From assembly GCA_003154555.1 (NCBI GenBank), contig PMDT01000084.1, positions 338-24,022 of the forward strand: a stretch of 23,685 nt of DNA, given 5' to 3'. The notes beneath the pieces were generated by a model. That model was not told where the DNA came from, ran no database searches, and saw nothing but the letters and a program-made list of their open reading frames with translations. Every line of letters starts with the position of its first letter. Position 1 is the stretch's first letter. Both the position numbers and the translations under genes were made by a program. Positions 7,962 to 14,754 of this stretch are shown piece after piece. This DNA comes from Spirochaetaceae bacterium (lineage in GTDB: Bacteria > Spirochaetota > Spirochaetia > SZUA-6 > Fen-1364).

Positions 7962-8392
7962 GCGGCGGCGCGCTTCTCACCGTGCCCCGGTCCGGCGATG
8001 AAACGGACGAGGTGGACGATGGCGGTGATCATTGCCACCGCCATGGAGACGAAGAGCAGGACCTTCAGAAGGGTATTCAACCAGGCGCCCACAATCCCGG
8101 AAAAATCCAGGGGGAACACGATGTAAAAAACGATGACGGAGAGCAGCGAGGCCGCGGCGAAGAGCGCACGCATGAGGGCGTAGAATCTCGGCGGCCGATA
8201 GAAAGCGAGCAGGAGATTGCCGAGCATCTGGATGCCCAGGGAGAGATTGGTCGCCCAGAGGATGTCGATCCAGGTGTCCAGGATCACCCCCCGCGTATAG
8301 GTGCGCCAGAGCAGCACCGAGTTGAACAGGAGGATGCCGAAGACGTTCCCGAGTATCGCACCGACGAAATGTCCCGTTGTCTGCTCTTTCAT
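7949..8392 (-). CDS. Small four-helix membrane protein, unknown function
   Basis: 147 aa with four predicted transmembrane helices (about residues 8-28, 44-64, 74-94 and 104-130), short loops and a basic cytoplasmic-type tail (GEKRAAAHRP). I do not recognise the family. Its ATG overlaps the stop of the DUF1638 gene in the sequence ATGA (8389-8392), so the two proteins are translationally coupled and likely function together. Its 3' end overlaps the end of the convergent GH13 gene by 13 nt. Confidence 0.82.
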   Translation of the reverse strand: MKEQTTGHFVGAILGNVFGILLFNSVLLWRTYTRGVILDTWIDILWATNLSLGIQMLGNLLLAFYRPPRFYALMRALFAAASLLSVIVFYIVFPLDFSGIVGAWLNTLLKVLLFVSMAVAMITAIVHLVRFIAGPGHGEKRAAAHRP

Positions 8393-9153
8393 GCCCGTCC
8401 CTCCGCCTTGACGATTCTGTCCCAGTCGTACACGCCGCCGATCCGGCTGCCGGGAGGCACCACCAGGTACTCCTCGTCGCTCCAGTCGCCATTGACGAGG
8501 CCGCGTATCAGCCGCATGTCTCCCGGAAGCAGGACGAAACGCTTGCCGGCCTTCTCCGCCTCCGCCCGCGCCCGGGCGGCAAAACCCAGGTGGGCGAGCT
8601 CGGGAACCTCGACGAAGACGACCCGGGTGTCACTCGTTTCTGAAAGGGCCGCCTTGTTGGAGGCCGTGAGCGTTTCCATGATGAACGCGGCATTCTCCTC
8701 GCCATACTGCGCGACGTACTGCTCGTAGCTCTTGTCCAGCCCCGGCACGGAAACCGTGTTCGCATCGTGGATCCACGACGTTCCCCGCTCCATGTACCCG
8801 ACGGAGGAAAAGGGGAGACTGGGGTTGTCTGAAAAGTGCTCCTTGAATGCGATGCGGGAGCCGAGGAAAATCGTGCAGCAATCGTGGGCGCGCGGCAGGA
8901 CGAGCCGGGTCTTCTTCGCGCCGATGCCGCGCACGCCGTTCCCGCAGAGACCGAATCCGAGAAGGATGGCATCATAGGCGATGTCCCCTGACTCTGCCGC
9001 GTCGATCTTCGCCTGGATCTGCGTCCTGAGCAGATCGCTCTTCTCGTGGGCATTCTTTTCCGTAAACTCGATGTCGACCCTGTGTTGTGTTGCCGCCACG
9101 CAGAGACAGACCTCGCGATAAAAAACCTCGCAGGCGATCAGCTTGAAGACCAT
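8389..9153 (-). CDS. DUF1638 domain protein
   Basis: 254 aa, soluble. The DUF1638 hallmark is clear: DAILLGFGLCGNGVRGI (61-77), then LVLPRAHDCCTIFLGSR (84-100), followed by the SVGYMERGTSW region (117-127). Conserved Cys8, Cys70, His90, Asp91, Cys92 and Cys93 could bind a metal or cofactor. From general knowledge, DUF1638 genes are often seen in anaerobes and methanogens near corrinoid methyltransferase genes, but no such partner is visible here and the biochemical role is not established. The ATG at 9153 has no Shine-Dalgarno. The gene is separated from the M23 gene by a 121-bp mobile element and is coupled by a 4-nt overlap to a membrane protein. Confidence 0.88.
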   Translation of the reverse strand: MVFKLIACEVFYREVCLCVAATQHRVDIEFTEKNAHEKSDLLRTQIQAKIDAAESGDIAYDAILLGFGLCGNGVRGIGAKKTRLVLPRAHDCCTIFLGSRIAFKEHFSDNPSLPFSSVGYMERGTSWIHDANTVSVPGLDKSYEQYVAQYGEENAAFIMETLTASNKAALSETSDTRVVFVEVPELAHLGFAARARAEAEKAGKRFVLLPGDMRLIRGLVNGDWSDEEYLVVPPGSRIGGVYDWDRIVKAEGRA

Positions 9154-9160
9154 GGTGCAC

Positions 9161-9190
9161 GGTGTAGCACGGGAGAAGAGGCGGTGTCAA
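9161..9190 (-). promoter_or_regulatory. Candidate promoter of the DUF1638 gene
   Basis: On the minus strand, TTGACA (9190-9185) is a perfect -35 hexamer, with a weak TACACC preceded by TGC (extended -10 form) at 9166-9161, 18-bp spacing. The predicted start is within 1-2 nt of the ATG at 9153. The -35 overlaps the left direct duplication of the mobile element. Confidence 0.35.
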
Positions 9191-9195
9191 AATGG
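9186..9195 (+). repeat. Left 10-bp direct duplication flanking element copy 1
   Basis: GTCAAAATGG, identical to 9317-9326 on the other side of the 121-bp element. An exact direct repeat just outside terminal inverted repeats is what a target-site duplication looks like. Confidence 0.65.
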
Positions 9196-9316
9196 CAGCA
9201 ATTCTCAGTATGGTGACTAAATGATGCAGTTCTCATTTTGTCCCATGATACACGGCCGTTTTCAAAGTGTGCATACCTGTTCCAGACCTCAGGAAGGTCC
9301 AAAATGAGAACTGCTG
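9196..9316 (+). mobile_element. 121-bp MITE-like repeat, copy 1
   Basis: The ends CAGCAATTCTCAGTATGG (9196-9213) and CCAAAATGAGAACTGCTG (9299-9316) are inverted repeats matching at 15 of 18 positions. A second copy at 20565-20685 matches at 111 of 121 positions without gaps. An internal arm GCAGTTCTCATTTTG (9226-9240) is a perfect complement of the right end over 15 nt, so the right end can pair with either upstream arm. ACGGCCGT (9252-9259) is a small internal palindrome. It has no credible ORF or transposase and is AT-richer than its surroundings. It lies between the M23 stop and the DUF1638 start, in the same transcription unit. Confidence 0.75.
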
Positions 9317-9326
9317 GTCAAAATGG
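9317..9326 (+). repeat. Right 10-bp direct duplication flanking element copy 1
   Basis: GTCAAAATGG, identical to 9186-9195; identity continues one more base on both sides of the pair's right edge (C). It contains the M23 stop codon (TGA on the minus strand at 9320-9318), so insertion happened exactly at the end of that gene. Confidence 0.65.
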
Positions 9327-10001
9327 CCGCAGCTCTGCTCCGTGGGCGAATGCGCCCGTCTCTGCCGCATTGAGCGTGCCATCGAGGATCTCCAGGGGAT
9401 CGATGGTGCGGCCCGCGAGCTCGACCTGGAAATGCAGGTGGGGTCCCGTGCTGATCCCTGTCACGCCCACCATTCCGATCTGCTGTCCCGCCGCGACGGT
9501 ATCGCCTTTTTCCACGCTGATATTCATCTGCATATGACCATACAGCGTTGTGAATCCGCTCCTGTGGGCCACGGTCACGAATTCCCCGAGACTTCGACTG
9601 AACCCGGCTTCGGTGACCGTTCCCGCCCCCGCCGCAAGGACGGGTGTGCCCAACCGCACGGCGATATCCAGCCCGTCATGAAATCCCTTTGCCCCTGTGG
9701 TCGGGTCGGTTGTCGGGCCGTAGCCCTGGGAGATGAATCCCACGCGCTGCCTGCCGTCACCCACGGGCCAGCGGACGGGGAAGTCCTGGACGGTTATGCT
9801 GGCGCCCCGGGCAACCGTCGTGGTGCCGTTCTTCCAGGTGAGCGTGAGAGCCGTGGACGGATAGAAGATGTCGGACGGGTAGAAGATGTCGGGCGGGAGA
9901 GACGTGCATTGGGAGAGGGATAAGAACACCACGCCCGCCGCGAAAACAAGCAGGAGCGCGGAGCGGACCGGGCCTTTTCGCGGCGCTATCGCGCAATCCA
10001 C
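9318..10001 (-). CDS. M23-family (LytM-type) peptidase lipoprotein
   Basis: 227 aa from a GTG at 10001. LytM zinc-site motifs are complete: HDGLD (His108, Asp112) and GPHLHF (His188, His190), with the usual LYGHM loop. M23 enzymes cleave peptidoglycan cross-links or act as their regulators in the periplasm. The N-terminus has Arg/Lys, a hydrophobic core and FLSLSQC ending at Cys32, a relaxed lipobox with Gln at -1. The frame is open far upstream, but that part lies inside the sugar-binding protein gene; the GTG overlapping its end by 16 nt, with GGAAAA about 9 nt upstream, is the sensible start. Residues 38-49 carry a duplicated DIFYPS. The stop codon is inside the element's flanking duplication. 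Confidence 0.87.
   Translation of the reverse strand: MDCAIAPRKGPVRSALLLVFAAGVVFLSLSQCTSLPPDIFYPSDIFYPSTALTLTWKNGTTTVARGASITVQDFPVRWPVGDGRQRVGFISQGYGPTTDPTTGAKGFHDGLDIAVRLGTPVLAAGAGTVTEAGFSRSLGEFVTVAHRSGFTTLYGHMQMNISVEKGDTVAAGQQIGMVGVTGISTGPHLHFQVELAGRTIDPLEILDGTLNAAETGAFAHGAELRPF
9859..9894 (-). repeat. 18-bp tandem duplication inside the M23 gene
   Basis: Two adjacent 18-bp units (9859-9876 and 9877-9894) match at 16 of 18 positions and encode the doubled DIFYPS just after the lipid-anchor cysteine; likely a linker expansion. Confidence 0.7.
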
Positions 10002-11302
10002 TTTCGGTAGTTTTCCATCTGCCGCGGGTTTTCCGCCCGCCACGCGGCTGCCGCCATATCCAGCTGCCGGGCGCACTGCGCCGCATCCATCGTCCCCGCG
10101 AAAAGGAGCCTGCAGGCGGTGACAAGCTGTTCGTCGACTGACGGGGGGATGAAGTCTTCCAGGTCTGGACCGGGGCCTTGCTTTATCCAGGTGAAAACCT
10201 GCCTCATCTGCGGCAGCGCGATCACGGCTGCATCGAAGCGGTCGTCCGCCGGAAAGAGGCCCGTCGCCGCGTACCATGCCTGGAGGCGTTCCGCCGTATG
10301 CATGAATCTCAGGAAGTCGGCAGCCTGCGTGCGGGCTTTCGACCATGACGTGATGCACAGCCCCGGCGTCGTCACGGCGTACGTGTGCGCGAGCCTGCCG
10401 CTGCCGTAGACGGGCACGCGCATGACTCCGATCTTGTCCTTTCCCACCTGCCTGATCCAATCGGGATACGAGGTATCATTCGCCACGATCATCGCCGCCT
10501 GGCCTCTCAGGAACAGACCTTGCGCCTGCTGGTAGTCGATGGTTCCGATGTCGCCGTTCCAACAGCCCTTGCTTTTCAGCTCGGCCAGTTTTGACCACCA
10601 CGCGGCATACCGCGCGTCGGTTAACTTTGCCGCGCCTGTCATTGCCTGCATCATATCCGCCGCGGAATCCAGCGTCTGCCGGCCGAGGAGCTGCCAGAGC
10701 CGTCCGGCGAGCCATCCGTCGGCAAGCCCGCCGGCGAGCGGCGTGATTCCTGCGCGCGTGAGCTGCGCGCAGGCTGCGAGGAAGGCAGGCCATGTCGAAT
10801 AGTCTCCGTCGGGATCAAGACCGGCCTTTTCAAAGAGGTCCTTGTTGAAAGCAATCGAGGTGCCGGAGAGGTAGAGCCCGACGCCCCACACCTTGCCTTC
10901 GAAACGGCGCTGGTCATTGCCGATATAGTGCCGGTATTCCGATTCGGGCATCAGGCTGCTCGTGGGAACGAGGGCGTCTTCCCACGCCTCCTGGAGCGTC
11001 CAGAGCCCGGCCCAGAGCGACTGGATGTCGGGCCCGTGCCGCGCCGCGGCGGCCGCGTGGAAAGCCGTCTCGAGTGAGTCGGTGGACTGGAGCCTCGTCT
11101 CGATGCGCACGTCAGGATGGGCAGACTGATACTTCTCCACCGTCTCCGCCATCCAGCTCTGTGCCCCGGGGGCCTCCTGCTCGCCCCACCACCAGACGGC
11201 AAGATGCGACGGGGCACCGGGCGTCCGTTGACCGCACGCTGCGAGACCCAGGGCGAGCGCGGCCAGCGCAAGGCCCCTCCCAGGAGATGACCGGCGATTC
11301 AC
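9986..11302 (-). CDS. ABC-type sugar-binding lipoprotein (UgpB/MalE-like)
   Basis: 438 aa. A lipoprotein signal peptide (RGLALAALALGLAACGQ, lipobox LAAC at the end) precedes a family-1 extracellular solute-binding fold: WWWGEQEAPGAQSWMAETVE, YQSAHPDVRIETRLQSTDSL, ALYLSGTSIAFNKDLFEKAG-like region (here VGLYLSGTSIAFNKDLFEKA) and a C-terminal lobe with NDTSYPDW. Such proteins deliver oligosaccharides to an ABC permease. No permease or ATPase genes lie in the window, so it depends on components elsewhere. I chose GTG 11302 (AAGGA 10 nt upstream; normal signal length); ATG 11329 is an alternative adding nine residues. It is the first gene before the M23 lipoprotein and overlaps it. Confidence 0.88.
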   Translation of the reverse strand: MNRRSSPGRGLALAALALGLAACGQRTPGAPSHLAVWWWGEQEAPGAQSWMAETVEKYQSAHPDVRIETRLQSTDSLETAFHAAAAARHGPDIQSLWAGLWTLQEAWEDALVPTSSLMPESEYRHYIGNDQRRFEGKVWGVGLYLSGTSIAFNKDLFEKAGLDPDGDYSTWPAFLAACAQLTRAGITPLAGGLADGWLAGRLWQLLGRQTLDSAADMMQAMTGAAKLTDARYAAWWSKLAELKSKGCWNGDIGTIDYQQAQGLFLRGQAAMIVANDTSYPDWIRQVGKDKIGVMRVPVYGSGRLAHTYAVTTPGLCITSWSKARTQAADFLRFMHTAERLQAWYAATGLFPADDRFDAAVIALPQMRQVFTWIKQGPGPDLEDFIPPSVDEQLVTACRLLFAGTMDAAQCARQLDMAAAAWRAENPRQMENYRKWIAR

Positions 11303-11389
11303 GGGGAGAGCATCCTTCAAAGCAGGCATTTGCGCCAGACCACGTCCCTTCTCGCGGTGAGGCGTCCGGGGTATCTTGTCCTTTGCAAC

Positions 11390-12091
11390 ATGCGCGCAAG
11401 AGCGGTCACGGTCTGCATCGTTTCCCTGCTCATTTCTGCACTGCCCTCGTTCGCGCTGGACACGCTCTGGGCGAAGGCCGTCGACATCGAACGGATCAGC
11501 CGGGACTGGGTGCCGGGCCGCGCGGAGTTCAGCCTTGAAACCGTGGATGACAAGGGGGCCGCGCAGGAAAAATGGCAGGTGAGCTATCACCTGTCCCGCA
11601 CGCCTGCCGGCGGGGTTGCACTCGATGTGGTCGGTGCGTCGCACAACGGCACCGACACGACGGCCAGGGAGCAGGAGAATCAGAAGAAGCGCAAGGCAGC
11701 GCCGTTCTCCATGGGTGACAATCCGCTCGACCCGGTCGTGCAGGCTTCCGTGCGCGCCGTACCGCGCCCCGAGAAGGCGCTGAAGGCGGGTCGGTCCTGC
11801 GTGGGATACGACTTCACGATGAGGAAAATTGACGGGGCAGTGATCACGGGCACCGCCTGGCTGGACGAGGGCACCGGGGCGCCTGTCGAAGTGAGCTCCA
11901 CCACCTCGCGCCTGCCGCGCGGGGTTTTTTCCCTCACCACGACGATGCACTACGCCATCGGACCGGCAGGGGAGGGCTTCCTCCACGACGTGCTCGTGGA
12001 AGGCGTCGCGGGCATCCTCTTTTTCAAGAAGCGCTTCCGCTCCACCATCACTGTGGATGCGTACTGGAAACAGGAGCCATCGCGCTCCTAG
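11390..12091 (+). CDS. Secreted protein of unknown function
   Basis: 233 aa. The ATG at 11390 gives a clear signal peptide (MRARAVTVCIVSLLISALPS then FALDTLWAKA). The mature part is beta-rich with alternating hydrophobic residues (RAEFSLETVDD, KWQVSYHLSR, TTTMHYAIG), a hint of a LolA/RseB-like sheet, but I cannot assign a family. The frame is open to 11330, but that would add residues before the signal peptide. No good Shine-Dalgarno is present; TATCTT at 11372-11377 could serve as a -10 placing the start a few bases before the ATG. It is transcribed divergently from the sugar-binding gene and convergently into the DUF4139 gene, whose stop shares the CTAG tetranucleotide with its own. Confidence 0.8.
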   Translation: MRARAVTVCIVSLLISALPSFALDTLWAKAVDIERISRDWVPGRAEFSLETVDDKGAAQEKWQVSYHLSRTPAGGVALDVVGASHNGTDTTAREQENQKKRKAAPFSMGDNPLDPVVQASVRAVPRPEKALKAGRSCVGYDFTMRKIDGAVITGTAWLDEGTGAPVEVSSTTSRLPRGVFSLTTTMHYAIGPAGEGFLHDVLVEGVAGILFFKKRFRSTITVDAYWKQEPSRS

Positions 12092-14151
12092 GACACGTCG
12101 AGGGACGAGACGAATGTGCTTGCATCGCGACGCTGGCTGGCCTCCAGGTCACGCAGCTTTGCAATGTCGTCGCGGAGCTTGCCCAGCTCGTCCTCTTCTT
12201 CGCTCAAGCTTTTCACGTAGCGTTTGTAGAGATCCGAGCTCTGCGACAGCTCTCCCATGTTCTGGCGGATCCGCGACTGGTCGGAAGCGATCTCACTCAC
12301 CCTCTTTTCCTTGCCCTCACGCTGGATTGTCGTATCGGAAATCTTCTGCTGGAGATCGACGAGCTTCTGCAGCGCGTTTTTCACCGCCTGGCTCACGACC
12401 GTGCTCCTGAGATACACCGCCACCTGGTCGGCTCCCATGCTCGAAAGCGCGACGCTCTGGTCCACGATGCGCGTCTCGATGACCGCAAGGGTCGCGTTCT
12501 TGCCGGCGGCGACGGGAACGGCAAACCGGTACGAGTCGCGGGTGCGCTCCAGCGCCTCCTTGGGAGCGGCGAGGGTCCATTCAGGCTGGTAGGGGTGCTC
12601 GATGAGCACGTTCCGGCTCTTCGTTCCCCTGTTGACGATGGCGTAGTCTCGTTCCTGCTGCGCCTTGCTGGAATAGAAAAACACGCCCTTGCTTATCTTC
12701 ACCGATACGAGCGTGACCGGGGCCGGCCCCTGGGTCGGGGCGATCTCGGTGTCCAGATCGAGCGCGTAGGTGACGAGCTGCTGCGCCCCAGGCGCCATGT
12801 CGGTGATCTGCGCGTCCCCGGCGTAGGTGCCCCCGTCGAAGACGGTGATCGGTCCCTGCATGAGGTGCAGGCTGGAGGCGTTCTTCACCATGACGGCGTT
12901 CAGCGGATGCTGGGGTTCGGTCGATTCGTTGTACAGGGAATAGCGCTCCCCGGTGACCTGCTGGTTGAGAATGGGAAGCATCGCGGATTGCTGCCGGGGC
13001 AGCGTGACGGCCTTGTCGATGACGTATTGGAAGAGCTCGCCGACTTGTCCACCACGCGCGGCAGCCGCCACGCCCTGTGAGACGGAGAAATCCGGCGCCT
13101 GCGCCGCTGCGCGGGCCGCTCCCGCCAGGGAAAGTTGTGCGGGTGACGGGGCCGCTGTTTTTGTCGACGGCATGGGTGCCTCGGACGGCGCCTGATCTTC
13201 AGCAACCGCCGCGTCGGCGGATGCGGCCTCGTCCATTGCCATCTGGTTGGTCTTCGGCATCAGGGACTGGTACAGCTCGAGCTGCACCTCGGGCCTCTGC
13301 ACGTAGAGGGGCTGGTAGAGATCCATGGTGAAGGTGATCGGCCGGCCCGAGACGAGCGTGAGGCCGACATTGGACCAGTCGTTGTCGGAGGTGTTTTCCA
13401 CAAGCGCCCAGCCCTGGAGGAGATGCTGGCCCGTGTCGCCGAGCACAAGGCGGTAACTGGTTTTCCAGACCGGCGATTCCAGGATGTAGCCGATGCGGAC
13501 CCTCCGTTTGCCCGTGCCGGCGAAATGGAGCACGACCTTCTTTTTTTCGATGCCGTGGCTGGACGACAGGACCTGCAGCGCCTGCGCGAGATCATCCTGC
13601 ACCTCCTTGCGGAGGAACCTGATGCCCTGCACGTCCATGAGCGCGATGCTCGTGACTCCCTTGTCGGTGTTGAGCGTCAGGAAGTCCCCGGCGATCTCCC
13701 CCTTCGGCCCCGCATTGACCGGTCTCTGCTCGACCCCGATGATCGCGCCGCTCATGCTGTTGCCGCCGGTCATCGTCACCTCCACCGCCTCACCACGGGT
13801 CTGCGTGAGAAGGCTCGCGAGCGTCGGGTTCTCCGTGAGATCGATGGAGAAGCCCTTGAGCGTCCGCGTGATGGGGTCCCGGGAGGAATAGGTGACGCTC
13901 GTGATCGACCCTCCGTCAAGGTCGCGGAGCACGAGACTTTTCAGGAGGTCGTTGATCTGGCCGGCGGAGAACGTGAGCTCCATGCGCGCGTTGCCGTCCA
14001 CGGTGCCGTCGTGCTGGAAATAGCCGACGCCGCTCGTGAAAAGCACGAGGCTGGAGACGGGGACATTCACGTCCTTTTCAGCGCTCTGCGCGAGGGCGGC
14101 GCAGGGCGCCATGAGGGCCAGTGTGAGAATTGGCGCGAGGAATCGCCGCAT
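12088..14151 (-). CDS. Exported DUF4139 domain protein
   Basis: 687 aa with a Sec signal peptide (MRRFLAPILTLALMAPCAAL, AQS). The N-terminal third has strand-rich sequence beginning VPVSSLVLFTSGVGYFQHDG, the middle contains the DUF4139-type core (VWKTSYRLVL and QGWALVENTSDNDWSNVGLT, VSGRPI), and the C-terminal ~100 residues are a charged heptad-like coiled coil (KLVDLQQKISDTT to LRDLEASQRRD). An Ala/Pro/Ser-rich linker lies near residues 300-350. DUF4139 proteins are periplasmic or surface-associated and functionally uncharacterised. The GGAG that primes this ATG overlaps the rhomboid stop 3 nt upstream, so it is the last gene of the alaX-rhomboid operon. Confidence 0.88.
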   Translation of the reverse strand: MRRFLAPILTLALMAPCAALAQSAEKDVNVPVSSLVLFTSGVGYFQHDGTVDGNARMELTFSAGQINDLLKSLVLRDLDGGSITSVTYSSRDPITRTLKGFSIDLTENPTLASLLTQTRGEAVEVTMTGGNSMSGAIIGVEQRPVNAGPKGEIAGDFLTLNTDKGVTSIALMDVQGIRFLRKEVQDDLAQALQVLSSSHGIEKKKVVLHFAGTGKRRVRIGYILESPVWKTSYRLVLGDTGQHLLQGWALVENTSDNDWSNVGLTLVSGRPITFTMDLYQPLYVQRPEVQLELYQSLMPKTNQMAMDEAASADAAVAEDQAPSEAPMPSTKTAAPSPAQLSLAGAARAAAQAPDFSVSQGVAAAARGGQVGELFQYVIDKAVTLPRQQSAMLPILNQQVTGERYSLYNESTEPQHPLNAVMVKNASSLHLMQGPITVFDGGTYAGDAQITDMAPGAQQLVTYALDLDTEIAPTQGPAPVTLVSVKISKGVFFYSSKAQQERDYAIVNRGTKSRNVLIEHPYQPEWTLAAPKEALERTRDSYRFAVPVAAGKNATLAVIETRIVDQSVALSSMGADQVAVYLRSTVVSQAVKNALQKLVDLQQKISDTTIQREGKEKRVSEIASDQSRIRQNMGELSQSSDLYKRYVKSLSEEEDELGKLRDDIAKLRDLEASQRRDASTFVSSLDVS

Positions 14152-14154
14152 GAT

Positions 14155-14754
14155 TTACTCCTTTTTCGCCGGGGTTGCATCCGGCAGAACGGGTTTCTTT
14201 GCGCGCGCAAAGATGAATCCGAAGATGCCGCCGGTGAGCCCGCCCGCGATGTGCGCGAGCTGCGAGATCGTGTCGGGGGTAAGCGCGTTGACGAACTCCC
14301 GCACCAGGTACAGGGCGACGATAAGCACGAATGTGATGGGGATCTCCCCCTGGCGGATGTTGGTGAACGAGCTCAACAGGATCAGCATGAACACGATGCC
14401 ACTCGCCCCGTAGAGTCCCGTGTGCACGAGGATGAGATTAAGGAACGCCGTGGCAAGGGCGGTCACGACCATCATGGCAAGGAGGGGAAGCGATCCGTAC
14501 TTCTCTTCCAGAACAGGTCCGATGAGGAGGATGAAGGAGAAATTGCTGATGAGGTGCGTCCAGTTCTGGTGGCCGATCACGTAGGTGAACAGGCGCATCC
14601 ACGCCAGGAAGGAACGGGGATCGAACGTGGGCGTCAACATGAAGAACGTGCGGATGAAGACGCCGCCGGTGAGCTCATCGATGAGCAGGACGATGGCGCA
14701 CAGGAAAGCGAAGGTGAGGATAACCGGTGAATTGTAGCGGATGTGGATCTTCAC
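14155..14754 (-). CDS. Rhomboid-family intramembrane serine protease
   Basis: 199 aa with about six transmembrane helices. Catalytic Ser118 lies in the GASG motif (LYGASGIVFML) and catalytic His168 in SQLAHIAGGLTG; the oxyanion-side motif GHQNWTHLISNFSF (61-74, Asn71) is also present. Rhomboids cleave transmembrane substrates within the bilayer; no substrate can be named. A GTG start at 14754 overlaps the alaX stop as GTGA, and the stop is 3 nt before the DUF4139 ATG, so all three genes are probably co-translated. The exported neighbour is a possible substrate, which is inference only. Confidence 0.92.
   Translation of the reverse strand: MKIHIRYNSPVILTFAFLCAIVLLIDELTGGVFIRTFFMLTPTFDPRSFLAWMRLFTYVIGHQNWTHLISNFSFILLIGPVLEEKYGSLPLLAMMVVTALATAFLNLILVHTGLYGASGIVFMLILLSSFTNIRQGEIPITFVLIVALYLVREFVNALTPDTISQLAHIAGGLTGGIFGFIFARAKKPVLPDATPAKKE

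Noticed and set aside
13423..14730. 435-codon plus-strand open frame antisense to the DUF4139 and rhomboid genes
   Set aside because: Composition is Arg/Gly/Glu/His-rich with no domain, no ribosome site, and it mirrors two clearly real genes; typical antisense openness at high GC.
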